Shown: positions 1 through 8,298 of the stretch, in pieces | Position numbering within the stretch: position 1 is the stretch's first letter | How the letters are laid out: each line of letters starts with the position of its first letter | DNA from: a virus | Direction: 5' to 3' (one strand) | IMG/VR virus record: IMGVR_UViG_3300028197_000148 | Coordinates: 1 to 25,062 of that record | Length of the DNA stretch: 25,062 nucleotides | Program-made: the position numbers and the translations under genes | Notes under the pieces: model-generated | Told to the model about the DNA's origin: nothing | The model's input: the letters and a program-made list of their open reading frames with translations, nothing else | Database searches by the model: none

Positions 1-1973
1 GTCATTGTAAGTGTTCCATTTCCTACTGATGGTATAGCTGGGAAAGTACTTAAAGAACCATCACCTCTTACATACTGACTAGTTGAACCTTGCCAAGGTA
101 GAGTTAAAGTTCCAATACTAGTTACTGATCCTGATAAACCTAATGAATTACCATCTGTTGTAGCTTTTATACTTGTTACAGTTCCTTGAGGCACACCAGA
201 TATAGCGTTATCTACATAAGTTTTATTAGCCGCATCTGTGCCTGATGATACTGTATCAATACCTTGAATACGTCCTGTACCCCCAAGAGTAATATCACCA
301 CCTGATACTGTTATATCATTGGCAAAAGTAGAATTACCACTTGCATCATTTATTTTTGTAGTGTTTCTTCCTGCCCATCCACTACTCCAATTATCAGGTG
401 AAGAGTTAACTTCTAACCCTTGTTCAGCATTTATATAAAGATATTCATTTGTTTGTCCTGTTGCTTGAGAATATGATTCACCTGCATTTAATACAAGTTG
501 TTGTCCACTACCTCTTAGATAACCGTTAAATGTTGTATTACTTGTAAAAGTTTTAACACCACCTATTGATTGTGTGCCTGTAGTTCTTACTACTGTACTG
601 TCAACTGTTAATGTACCTGTAGAGGTAATAGTTCCTCCACTTAATCCATCTCCCGTTGCTACAGAAGTTACTCCTTGGGCGTCACTATTAGCTGATATAG
701 AAGTTACGTGTCCTGTAGCATTTACTGTTACAGTAGCTCTTGCATATGAACCTGCAATCACACCTGAATTAGCATGAGCAATAGTTACAGAACCACTTGA
801 TCCACCCCCAGTTATTGGTGAGGTTGTACTTACATTTGTAATATCACCTTGAGGTACACCTGCAACAGCATTATCAACGTAAGTCTTGTTTGCTGCGTCA
901 GTTCCAGAACTAACTGTATCTACACCTGTAATCCTACCTGTACCTCCAAGAGTAATGTCTCCTCCTGAAACAGTTATATCTCCTGCAAAAGTTGTTGCTC
1001 CATTACTTGCAATAGTCATTCTTGTGGAATTACTTGTTCCTAAAGTTATGTTGCCTGCTTCTCTATTATTTATATTAAAGTTTTTCCCATTTGAAACTAA
1101 AGCTGTTCCATCAGACGCAGTACTTCCTGTTGTATCATTTGTAAATTTTAATTCAGAAGATGTTGTAGCGTTTATATGAAGACCTGTTCCACCTGATTGT
1201 AAAGCAGGACTATTCTCATTAATCCCAACGTTGCCGTTGGAGTCAATAACCATTTTTGTGTTATTACCGCTATCTTTAAAAGCAGTTCCGCCACTTCCAG
1301 CTGCGTGTAATTCTGTAGTTGTTGAATTATTGGTTAATATTAATTTACCTGCAGGGGTTGTAGATCTTATTTCTCCATTGTAATACAAATCTCCTGTCAA
1401 AGGATAACTTGACCCAGCTGTAAGTGGTAAGTATCTACCATCAAGATCTACTGTTAAAGAACTAAGACCAACTCTTGCTGCAGTAATAATACCATTACCA
1501 GTATTAAAACTTAAGCTAGATACATAGTTGTTATCATTGTTATCAGTAGAACTTATTGTAAGTACATCTCCAACTATTTTAGTAGTAGTACCACCACCAC
1601 CAGCTACTTCCAATGAATCACTATTACTATTAGCAGTTGTTGATCCTGAATCAGAAGTAAAAGTTTTAAATATAGATTGAGAAGAACCCCTGTCTGAATT
1701 AGTAAGAGTTATTGTACCACTAGAAGTAACGGTACCAGAACCAGTTAAACCTGTTGTTCCTTGAACAGTAACAGAGGTTACAGTACCTAAATTGCCAGTA
1801 GCACCAATATCAGAAAGAATTTGTGATTTACTTCTGTATTTGAGAACACCACCATCCCATACCATAATACCTGTATAAGTACTATTATCTGCTGTAACAT
1901 TACTAACTGATAGTGTACCTGTTATCTCGCTGTTTCCAGTTATAGATAATCCTGATATAAATTGTATAGCCAT
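1..1973 (-). CDS. Tail fibre-like protein, 3' end cut by window edge
   Basis: The reading frame starts with ATG at 1973. I read it codon by codon to position 3 without meeting a stop, so at least 657 residues are present and the C-terminus lies outside the window. The product is rich in Gly, Ser, Thr and Asn and made of short beta-type repeats such as GTVTSVxxGxGLxGGTIT and GGDITLGGTGRIxGxDTVSS, the style of phage tail fibres and other trimeric beta-structured fibres. It begins MAIQFISGLSITG, closely matching the start of the neighbouring 807-aa fibre (MAIQFLAGIQVDG), which suggests a shared N-terminal virion attachment. It lies behind a strong terminator, so it probably has its own promoter or depends on readthrough. 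The receptor is unknown. Confidence 0.85.
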   Translation of the reverse strand, partial: MAIQFISGLSITGNSEITGTLSVSNVTADNSTYTGIMVWDGGVLKYRSKSQILSDIGATGNLGTVTSVTVQGTTGLTGSGTVTSSGTITLTNSDRGSSQSIFKTFTSDSGSTTANSNSDSLEVAGGGGTTTKIVGDVLTISSTDNNDNNYVSSLSFNTGNGIITAARVGLSSLTVDLDGRYLPLTAGSSYPLTGDLYYNGEIRSTTPAGKLILTNNSTTTELHAAGSGGTAFKDSGNNTKMVIDSNGNVGINENSPALQSGGTGLHINATTSSELKFTNDTTGSTASDGTALVSNGKNFNINNREAGNITLGTSNSTRMTIASNGATTFAGDITVSGGDITLGGTGRITGVDTVSSGTDAANKTYVDNAVAGVPQGDITNVSTTSPITGGGSSGSVTIAHANSGVIAGSYARATVTVNATGHVTSISANSDAQGVTSVATGDGLSGGTITSTGTLTVDSTVVRTTGTQSIGGVKTFTSNTTFNGYLRGSGQQLVLNAGESYSQATGQTNEYLYINAEQGLEVNSSPDNWSSGWAGRNTTKINDASGNSTFANDITVSGGDITLGGTGRIQGIDTVSSGTDAANKTYVDNAISGVPQGTVTSIKATTDGNSLGLSGSVTSIGTLTLPWQGSTSQYVRGDGSLSTFPAIPSVGNGTLTM
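184..329 (-). repeat. Internal repeat of the left-edge fibre gene, copy 2
   Basis: About 146 bp that clearly resemble 848-992. Both encode a module of about 48 residues reading roughly DITVSGGDITLGGTGRI, then DTVSSGTDAANKTYVDNA, then GVPQG. The DNA has drifted mainly at third codon positions while the protein is almost unchanged. This points to an old intragenic duplication kept under protein-level selection. Confidence 0.8.
848..992 (-). repeat. Internal repeat of the left-edge fibre gene, copy 1
   Basis: Partner of 184-329. The AANKTYVDNAxxGVPQG part resembles a linker common in phage fibres. The two modules are separated by about 170 residues of different fibre sequence. Confidence 0.8.
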
Positions 1974-2003
1974 GTTCTTTTTTTTGCTAAGATAGTAATT
2001 TTT

Positions 2004-2047
2004 AAAAAAAGAGGAAAGTTTAAATTTTTATATTCAAACTTCCCTCT
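2004..2047 (-). terminator. Strong intrinsic terminator after the 807-aa fibre gene
   Basis: On the minus strand the arms AGAGGGAAGTTT and AAACTTTCCTCT (plus coordinates 2010-2021 and 2036-2047) pair over 12 bp with one G-T wobble around a 14-nt loop. A run of seven U follows directly. It starts 16 nt past the stop codon of the 807-aa gene. Confidence 0.85.
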
Positions 2048-2062
2048 ATTTAAATATAAATA

Positions 2063-4486
2063 TTATACTACCTTAAGTATAATAAATTTAAGACTGTTAG
2101 CAGTTACATTGTTAGTCCAACTAAATTCAACATTACCATTTGAAGTATCATATTCTGTTTGCACTTTAACTTCAAAACCACCTGCATTATAAACTTGTGT
2201 TATAAATGGTCCTGTTCCTAGTCCGTGTGTAGCAGCTGAAATACTCATTGAACTAGTAGAAGTTGCTGGTCCTGCAACTACATAAGACCTATCATCAACA
2301 TGAGCTTTCAATGTAGCTGGTGATATAGCTTTATTAGTTATAGTACCTGCTGCAGTCTCAGTAGTATCTGCCATCTCAACAACACCTAAGTTAGTTTGAG
2401 ATGTAGTTGGTAATGTTCTTTTAGTTAATGTTTGAACAACACCATCAGTTAAACTAATTTGATCAACTACTTCAACACCACTTGTATTAATATCTGTATC
2501 AATACCAATAATCTGGTTATAAGTGTTTGCCAACTGTGCATTACTAATACCACCCGCTTTAACAGAAATCCATCCATTTGCTGTAGCACTAAATGTTGCA
2601 CTGTTAAATCCAGCAACACCTTTTTCTGTATTTCCATCTGTTGAACCAGTACCTGCTATATTCTGATCTTGTATAACAATTGCATAAGCTGAAGCAGCTG
2701 GATTAGAACTTGCTGAAATATCTGCATTAGCATAAAGCATATCACCTACTTCAACATCTACAGTACTACCATTAAAAGATATAGTACCATCTGTTGTTAC
2801 AACAAAAAAGTCACCTGTAGTAAGAGCAACGTTACTTGATCCTGCTATTGCAGGAGAGTTTGTAGCAGCATTATATCCTCCTTGGAATACACCCACTCCA
2901 GCTACAAGTGATTGTACCTGTCCTAAGTTTACAGCATCACCTGATGCAGTACCATTGGATAAAGAAGTAAGCTTATTAGAATTAAAGCTCACTGCACCAC
3001 TTGGAGCACCAAACTGATTTAATGGTATATCTACTAATTGAATTTTCCTAGTTGCACCTGAAGCAGTATCATCTCCAATAAGTATATAGTCATCTGATTC
3101 TCCAGATTGTGGACTTGCGGTAGGAGCATCATTAATTAATCCTGATGCACTATAATCTACTGCAAGTGATCCTGTACTTGTTATAGTACCACCTGTAAGA
3201 CCTGCACCACTTCCTACACTTGTTACACCATCTACTGGTAAAGTAGCAAGTGTTAAGTTACCTAAGATTACTTGTGAAGCTGAACCTGCACCTGCTATAT
3301 TAATATTACCAGATGTTGTAATTGGTGTATTTGTAATTGTAAGAGCATTACCTGTTTCAGTAATACCAATACTTGTTACGGTTCCTCCTGAATTTGAATC
3401 TGCTGCCCAACTAGGAATTCCACCTGCTACTTTTAATACTTGTCCCGCAGAACCTATAGCTAGTTTAGCTAATGTTGATCCACCAGAAGCATATAATATA
3501 TCTCCTGTTGTATAACTTGCAAGTCCAGTACCACCATTATCTACATCTAATGTACCTGACATTGTCATAGTACCACTAGAAGTAATTGGAGAGTTACTAA
3601 ATGATAATCCTGTTGAACCACCACTTACACCTACTGAAGTTACAGAACCTGCACCTGCATTTATATAACTAGCTAATTGAGTAAGTTTTGTAAATTTTAC
3701 ATTACTATCAGTATTATCATTAATTAAAAGTGTATCAGAATCAGCTAAAGTTATACTTGTACCATCTGCAGCTGATAGAACTACGTTATCTGATCCAGCA
3801 TAATCTACGGCTAAAGTTCCTGAAGAAGTAATTGTACCTCCAGTCAAACCAGATCCAGATCCTACAGAAGTTACAGTACCATCTTTTCCAAATCCTGGAA
3901 AATCAGATATTAAAGATTTTTTAATTCCACTATCTGTTGCATCAGAAAACCACATTGTATCAGCACCAACAGGTGTTGCACTTGCTGGAGATGCTAAAAT
4001 TGCATTGTCAGATCCTGCATAGTCAATGTTAACTGTTGGTGTTACACTTGCTGATCCAGAAATTGTAATACCAGTACCACCTGATACACTAGTTACTGTA
4101 CCAGCTGCTGAGTCAGTTCCTGTAACTGTAAGTGTATTTCCACTTCTTGTTACTCCTACTGTACCTGAACCAACAATTAATACATCATCATCAGTTCCAT
4201 CTGATCCTGTTAATCTTACACCTGCTGTGCCATTTGTAGAACCTACACCTGATAAATCATAAGTTGTATTTGAATCTGATCCGGTAGTAAAGTCTACCCA
4301 TGCTCCATTTGCACGGAGTCTCATTTTATCTGTGCTAGAATTATAATAAATCTGACCATCTCCTAGCAAGCTAGCACCAGTAGGATCTGCAGTTTCATTT
4401 TGAATTCTGGCGTTCTTGAATGTACCTTGGTTAACAAGCGTAATATGCCCATCAACTTGAATACCTGCTAAAAATTGTATTGCCAT
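2063..4486 (-). CDS. Large repetitive tail fibre protein (807 aa)
   Basis: Complete 807-residue protein, probably a receptor-binding or structural tail fibre. The N-terminus MAIQFLAGIQVDG is shared with the next fibre gene, and residues 40-66 contain a GDGQIYYNSSTDKMRLR-type segment common at the base of phage fibres. From about residue 129 to 450, five degenerate repeats occur, built on G(T/S)VTSVGxGxGLTGGTITSSGTLAVDYAGSDN. The C-terminal third has a VEMADTTETAAGTITNKAISP segment, a linker style seen in many tail fibres, and ends in a Trp/Phe-containing beta domain. The ATG at 4486 has an A/T-only leader and no Shine-Dalgarno sequence. The gene lies 33 bp after the 179-aa gene and is closed by the terminator at 2004-2047. 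The fibre class is firm; the binding target is unknown. Confidence 0.88.
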   Translation of the reverse strand: MAIQFLAGIQVDGHITLVNQGTFKNARIQNETADPTGASLLGDGQIYYNSSTDKMRLRANGAWVDFTTGSDSNTTYDLSGVGSTNGTAGVRLTGSDGTDDDVLIVGSGTVGVTRSGNTLTVTGTDSAAGTVTSVSGGTGITISGSASVTPTVNIDYAGSDNAILASPASATPVGADTMWFSDATDSGIKKSLISDFPGFGKDGTVTSVGSGSGLTGGTITSSGTLAVDYAGSDNVVLSAADGTSITLADSDTLLINDNTDSNVKFTKLTQLASYINAGAGSVTSVGVSGGSTGLSFSNSPITSSGTMTMSGTLDVDNGGTGLASYTTGDILYASGGSTLAKLAIGSAGQVLKVAGGIPSWAADSNSGGTVTSIGITETGNALTITNTPITTSGNINIAGAGSASQVILGNLTLATLPVDGVTSVGSGAGLTGGTITSTGSLAVDYSASGLINDAPTASPQSGESDDYILIGDDTASGATRKIQLVDIPLNQFGAPSGAVSFNSNKLTSLSNGTASGDAVNLGQVQSLVAGVGVFQGGYNAATNSPAIAGSSNVALTTGDFFVVTTDGTISFNGSTVDVEVGDMLYANADISASSNPAASAYAIVIQDQNIAGTGSTDGNTEKGVAGFNSATFSATANGWISVKAGGISNAQLANTYNQIIGIDTDINTSGVEVVDQISLTDGVVQTLTKRTLPTTSQTNLGVVEMADTTETAAGTITNKAISPATLKAHVDDRSYVVAGPATSTSSMSISAATHGLGTGPFITQVYNAGGFEVKVQTEYDTSNGNVEFSWTNNVTANSLKFIILKVV

Positions 4487-4519
4487 TTTATTTTATTTTA
4501 ATTGTTATTATTCTTTTTT

Positions 4520-5059
4520 TTAATTTAAAAATGCACATCCAGCAAATGCGTTGCTAAATGAAACTCTTACTTGATTAGTTGATAAATAATCTATATCACC
4601 TATTACAACATTATTATTTAAGTCTGCTATAGTTACTGAGGGATATTCACCTAAGTTATGTGTTATTGTCCATACAGATGCTGCAGAATCAAAACACTGT
4701 ACAAATGTTGCTTCACTTGCTAATATATCAGCTAAGTCTAATACAGTACAAACATTAGTTGGTACTGCTGGGCATGATATGCTTGCCTTAGCATTAATTT
4801 TTGCAAGTGGTTCAACAAATACTCCCTTGTCTTCTGTTGCTACAACTACTTTATCTGATTTTTTATAAAGCCAATCACATAGTTCTTTCTTTAATACTGC
4901 ACTAACAAGATCAGTAAAACAACAAGATTCAATACCAAATTTAACTTCTTTAAAATTTGCATAGGCCTGAATAGCAAAAGTCTGTTCAACCTTTATTCTT
5001 TTTTCAAGAGCAACATGCTTTACTTGTTCTGCATTTGATATTTCTCTAGGTTTACCCAT
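4520..5059 (-). CDS. Small tail fibre/tip protein with HNLG knob domain
   Basis: 179 residues. The last 50 or so (about 130-179) read WTITHNLGEYPSVTI, then VVIGDIDYLSTNQVRVSF, ending AFAGCAFLN. This pattern (HNLGxYPSV, GDxxY, FSxAFxGxAxLN) recurs at the C-terminus of many phage tail fibres. The first 100 residues are charged and include seven Cys-containing or Lys-rich stretches, but match nothing I recognise. The start overlaps the stop of the upstream zinc-ribbon gene by 8 bp, implying translational coupling. As it lacks fibre repeats, it may be a short tip protein, an adaptor or a baseplate-type component carrying a knob. Tail location is well supported; exact position is inference. Confidence 0.75.
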   Translation of the reverse strand: MGKPREISNAEQVKHVALEKRIKVEQTFAIQAYANFKEVKFGIESCCFTDLVSAVLKKELCDWLYKKSDKVVVATEDKGVFVEPLAKINAKASISCPAVPTNVCTVLDLADILASEATFVQCFDSAASVWTITHNLGEYPSVTIADLNNNVVIGDIDYLSTNQVRVSFSNAFAGCAFLN

Positions 5060-5240
5060 TTTTTAAATTAACTATTTGTTGTTTAGCAAGTTCTAAAGAC
5101 AAATTTCTACTCCCCTGTGCAGCTTGTTGCTGAGCTTTAGATGAGTTTTTACATCCTTTACAAATTACATTTCCATTTTCATCATGGGTCTTTTGACACC
5201 CACACGTAAATTTTTTACCACATATGGTACAGTTGTTCAT
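5052..5240 (-). CDS. Small zinc-ribbon-like protein (62 aa)
   Basis: The N-terminal half carries Cys at 4, 7, 13, 15, 27 and 30 in an arrangement CTIC-x5-CGC and CKGC, which suggests one bound zinc ion in a ribbon fold. The C-terminal half is Gln/Ala/Leu-rich and probably helical. The gene overlaps the 179-aa tail gene by 8 bp and follows the 193-aa gene by 12 bp, so it belongs to the tail cluster. Its role (assembly factor, small virion protein or regulator) cannot be told from sequence. Confidence 0.7.
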   Translation of the reverse strand: MNNCTICGKKFTCGCQKTHDENGNVICKGCKNSSKAQQQAAQGSRNLSLELAKQQIVNLKNG

Positions 5241-5252
5241 AATCCTTTGGTT

Positions 5253-5834
5253 TTATACGTAATACATTCCTCTCTTTGCTGATCCACAATTACCAGTTGG
5301 ACAAGTTATTTTATTTAACCTAGCTTTAGCATAATTATATAGTTGCATAGCTTGAGTTGATGATTGACAATATTCTGCATTAGAAACTGCAGCATCTATC
5401 ATAGTTCTTATATAACTCATTTCAGCTAATAAATCTTGTTTTTCTGAATCAGGTTGACATGGTTGTACATCTAGATCACACAATACCTCATAGTATTTAC
5501 CTAATAGTTGTGTAACTCTAAGATGATTGTATTCTACATATACCTTTGAATTTGGTGATACACTGTATCTTATGATATATATACCATCTGGTATATTTTC
5601 TTGTCTTGTTCCACAATCAGTGGTTTGCAAAGCAAGTGTACATGCTGTTAAACACATATCAAAACCTTTATCAACTTTAACTAAAACAGGTACAGAAAAA
5701 CCAGGAAAAGTAATTAATAATTCTTCACAATCTACAGCCAAATCTTTTGAGTACTGGCTGGTATCTTTGATGCAAAGTAAATTACAATTAGATACTGTAG
5801 GTATTTCTAAACTTAATATATGTCTATCTGCCAT
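5253..5834 (-). CDS. Cys-rich putative structural protein (193 aa)
   Basis: 193 residues with about twelve Cys spread along the chain (for example SNCNLLC near 16-21 and CPTGNC near 178-183). The N-terminal part is beta-rich and the middle carries a helix (DLLAEMSYIRTMIDAAVSNA). I do not recognise a named family. The location between the 500-aa structural gene and the fibre genes suggests a virion or assembly protein, perhaps in the neck or tail. It lies downstream of the terminator at 5893-5929, so it starts a new unit or is expressed by readthrough. Its 120-bp upstream region is very AT-rich with no convincing promoter match. Confidence 0.65.
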   Translation of the reverse strand: MADRHILSLEIPTVSNCNLLCIKDTSQYSKDLAVDCEELLITFPGFSVPVLVKVDKGFDMCLTACTLALQTTDCGTRQENIPDGIYIIRYSVSPNSKVYVEYNHLRVTQLLGKYYEVLCDLDVQPCQPDSEKQDLLAEMSYIRTMIDAAVSNAEYCQSSTQAMQLYNYAKARLNKITCPTGNCGSAKRGMYYV

Positions 5835-5892
5835 TGTCTATTCTATTAATAAATGATACTATATAGATAATATACAAAAAAATTAGGACTTA

Positions 5893-5929
5893 TAAAAAAT
5901 AAAAGAGCAGGAGATTTCTCCCCTGCTCT
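5893..5929 (-). terminator. Strong intrinsic terminator after the 500-aa gene
   Basis: The minus-strand RNA forms a hairpin with arms AGAGCAGG and CCTGCTCT, extended inward by three pairs to a GAAA tetraloop, 11 bp in all. The stem occupies 5904-5929 and is followed by UUUUAUUUUUU. It is about 25 nt beyond the stop codon at 5955. Confidence 0.9.
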
Positions 5930-5954
5930 AATATCTTGGTTGATATTTAAGTTA

Positions 5955-7457
5955 TTACCAAATAGCATTAGTTTCTACTGGAACATTATTTCCATTAGCC
6001 TTTGCAAATTCAGATAAACCATCCATCAGCTTTTCAACAGCAGTTTGTGCTGCAGCATCAGAACATTTAACATAAATTTTGTATTGGTATTGATCATTAT
6101 CAAATACACCTGTTGGGTTATTAAACCTTGGCACAGAGTGCTGAACGTAATAAGCTCTGTATGTAGCAGTTCTATCTACTGCTGCTAAAAGCTCATCAGA
6201 CATTTCTATCTCTCTAATTCTAGCACTGTCTCTGTTTCCTTGATTATAAGGAGACTGACGGTATCTTTCAGACATGATTAACTCTCTCAATACTTCTTCA
6301 CCTTGTGTTTGTTGCATTGAACCTGGAGTATTTGAAGCTACACCACAGTCATTACATGGATTACCAGTTTCATCAAGTAAAGATACTTCAATTGCAACTG
6401 GCTCTGCATTATAATGATCTCTAGTATCAAATGAACAGTTACCAAATACAGTGTCTACGTAAGCTCCTACAAAATTAACTGTAGCAGATACTTTAGATGC
6501 ACCATTAGGATCAGTTGAAGCAACATAGTTTCCTGAAGCTGCTTTACCTTGTGCTTGAGCAATAGTGTATACAGATTGAACTGTAATACCTGCTGTTACC
6601 ACACTTACAACAACCCCACCTTCAGATACTGTATCTACTAAAATACTAGCATCTGCATTACCACCTGCAACAGCAAGAGAGTCACCTGCAACATATCCTG
6701 ATCCAGCATTAGCTACTGAAAAAGTTCCAATTGCATCAGAAGCTCCTAGTGTTAAAATGTTAACTGCAAATCCTGATCCAGTAGAACTACCTGAAGTAGC
6801 TGAAGCAGCAGCATTAGCAGCAGTAACTGCATAACCTGTTCCACCAGCTGACAACGTAGAAGTTGCTACAGCATCTAGATCTTTTTCAGCAACAAATGGT
6901 TTAATTAGAGGATCTCCAAGAACCATTTCTGCCATTGCTCCTACAATTACTGCAGGATCAATATACTCTTGTCCATCAATACAACATACTCCAGCTGAAT
7001 CACCGATTGCATATGCATGGTGGTTTAAGAATCTAAGTGCAGGTGAACCCTTCACATCAATTCTCATGAATTGTGTTTTACCACATGGTGCACAATCAGA
7101 AGCTAAAGATAAGCTTGCTGTTGCTTGAGATGCAGTTGCACAATTTGTTTTCCATAATCTGCTAATATATCTTGGGTTAATACCTTTAGATTTTACAGAT
7201 TCTTTGTACCCTCCGTGTCCTGGATTGTTTCCAATAGTGTCTTTAGTGTAGAAAGATCCTTGTACAATATAGGCAAAACTGCCTGCTGTTACAACTGGAC
7301 CTGTTCCTGCTACTCCTGGAATTGCTACTGATTCCCAGTCTGCACCATCTACTAAAGCTACTTGACCCGCAGTTAAAGCACTTGTTGCAGTACCCGCTGT
7401 TGCCAACGTGCTATCTGCAATAAACGTTTTATTAAACGCATGATTAAAATAAGCCAT
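5955..7457 (-). CDS. Virion structural protein, candidate tail/neck or decoration component (500 aa)
   Basis: 500 residues. The outer parts (1-195 and 300-500) look like a compact domain with nine Cys, including CAPC near 122-125, CC at 158-159 and CNDC at 368-371. Residues about 197-295 form a Gly/Ala/Ser/Val-rich insertion with the pattern GSGYVAGDSLAVAG, typical of beta-rich decoration domains in phage structural proteins. A strong terminator directly after the gene and a 128-bp leader before it suggest it is separately and highly expressed, as expected for a major virion protein. It might be a major tail or tube-like subunit or an appendage; a second capsid-surface protein is also possible. 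No named family recognised. Confidence 0.65.
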   Translation of the reverse strand: MAYFNHAFNKTFIADSTLATAGTATSALTAGQVALVDGADWESVAIPGVAGTGPVVTAGSFAYIVQGSFYTKDTIGNNPGHGGYKESVKSKGINPRYISRLWKTNCATASQATASLSLASDCAPCGKTQFMRIDVKGSPALRFLNHHAYAIGDSAGVCCIDGQEYIDPAVIVGAMAEMVLGDPLIKPFVAEKDLDAVATSTLSAGGTGYAVTAANAAASATSGSSTGSGFAVNILTLGASDAIGTFSVANAGSGYVAGDSLAVAGGNADASILVDTVSEGGVVVSVVTAGITVQSVYTIAQAQGKAASGNYVASTDPNGASKVSATVNFVGAYVDTVFGNCSFDTRDHYNAEPVAIEVSLLDETGNPCNDCGVASNTPGSMQQTQGEEVLRELIMSERYRQSPYNQGNRDSARIREIEMSDELLAAVDRTATYRAYYVQHSVPRFNNPTGVFDNDQYQYKIYVKCSDAAAQTAVEKLMDGLSEFAKANGNNVPVETNAIW

Positions 7458-7585
7458 AATTTATAAATTTGTGAGGAGACCATTACCCCCTCTGGTTAAT
7501 ATATAATGATTTAAACAGTTTACTCTGTCCGTAACATCTTTGTTACTATAATAATATAGTGATTTTCTATTAGATAACCAATATA
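7458..7585 (-). promoter_or_regulatory. Leader region upstream of the 500-aa structural gene
   Basis: A 128-bp gap, long for this compact genome. It contains small inverted repeats: GTAAC at 7531-7535 with GTTAC at 7542-7546, and GAGG/CCTC arms around an ACC-rich loop near 7473-7492, close to the start codon. I found no exact TAnnTTTG box. It may hold a promoter or a structured 5' leader, but this is inferred mainly from its length and the strong terminator downstream of the gene. Confidence 0.3.
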
Positions 7586-8287
7586 TTAATTATTTCTTTC
7601 TGCAGCTTGTAAGCCTCTTTGTTGTTGATACATATTTTCTATATCACCTGCAATTAATGCAGCAGTGTCATCAAGAATTACTTCTACTAAATCATCTTTA
7701 AACTCACATTCCACATTAAATAAACTAATATTACCAGTATATGGGTCTGTACAATTAGCTATCTGTATCAATGTAGGTTGTCTGTAATAAGTTAATACAG
7801 GATTTACTATATCAAAGTCTTTCCTATATATTCTTATTCTATTATCAAGCATTGTACAAAATGTTTCTCCCCATTCAAAATCAGGATTTTTTAATGGATC
7901 TCTCATTATTAAATTTACATTAGCTTCTTCTGCTAAATAAACTGTCATTGATCTAGGAGTACAACAATCATCTTTTGCTTGAGTTGTTACTTTTTTAAAT
8001 TCCATATATGTTTCAATAGGAAAATTGTCTGTTTCAAAATAATCAGGAAAAACATTACCTGTAAGAGATTGTTCTATAAGAAGGGGTTGTAAATCATCTA
8101 TTCTTCTTTTAGACAACTCATCCCCTTCTTGATACATATTACCTCCATGTAAATTTCTTCTGCACCACTCAACTTGAGCTTTATTAAAAGCTTCTACAAA
8201 CTGCCAACATTCTATATTGTCATAATCCTGACTATCTAGTTTATTTAGCCTTTGTTTAAGTTTTATTAGTAGTGTGTTATTTTCCAT
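7586..8287 (-). CDS. Head-tail adaptor/ring protein candidate (233 aa)
   Basis: 233 residues. The N-terminal part (LKQRLNKLDSQDYDNI, then FNKAQVEWCRRNLHGGNMYQEGDELSKRRIDDL) resembles, by recollection, proteins following the capsid genes in crAss-like phages, where adaptor or ring proteins join portal and tail. The middle is beta-rich, and the C-terminal 40 residues are helical and acidic, ending in a Gln-rich tail. It lies 11 bp after the 338-aa gene and ends before the 500-aa gene leader. The adaptor call combines position with remembered similarity and is not proven; a tail-completion protein is the alternative. Confidence 0.55.
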   Translation of the reverse strand: MENNTLLIKLKQRLNKLDSQDYDNIECWQFVEAFNKAQVEWCRRNLHGGNMYQEGDELSKRRIDDLQPLLIEQSLTGNVFPDYFETDNFPIETYMEFKKVTTQAKDDCCTPRSMTVYLAEEANVNLIMRDPLKNPDFEWGETFCTMLDNRIRIYRKDFDIVNPVLTYYRQPTLIQIANCTDPYTGNISLFNVECEFKDDLVEVILDDTAALIAGDIENMYQQQRGLQAAERNN

Positions 8288-8298
8288 TTTATATTATT

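Noticed and set aside
184-992. Diversity-generating retroelement variable repeat
   Set aside because: No reverse transcriptase is present, and differences between the copies are spread over all bases and mainly silent, not limited to adenines.
574-1179. Two plus-strand open frames opposite the left-edge fibre
   Set aside because: The Val/Pro/Thr-rich text is the complement of Gly/Thr/Ser fibre repeats; the minus frame is continuous across both.
2063-4486. CRISPR-like array from periodic fibre repeats
   Set aside because: The repeats are in frame, degenerate and of variable length with no constant direct repeat.
5527-5856. Plus-strand open frame of 109 codons opposite the 193-aa gene
   Set aside because: It lies inside a convincing minus-strand gene with conserved spacing to its neighbours and has no supporting motif.
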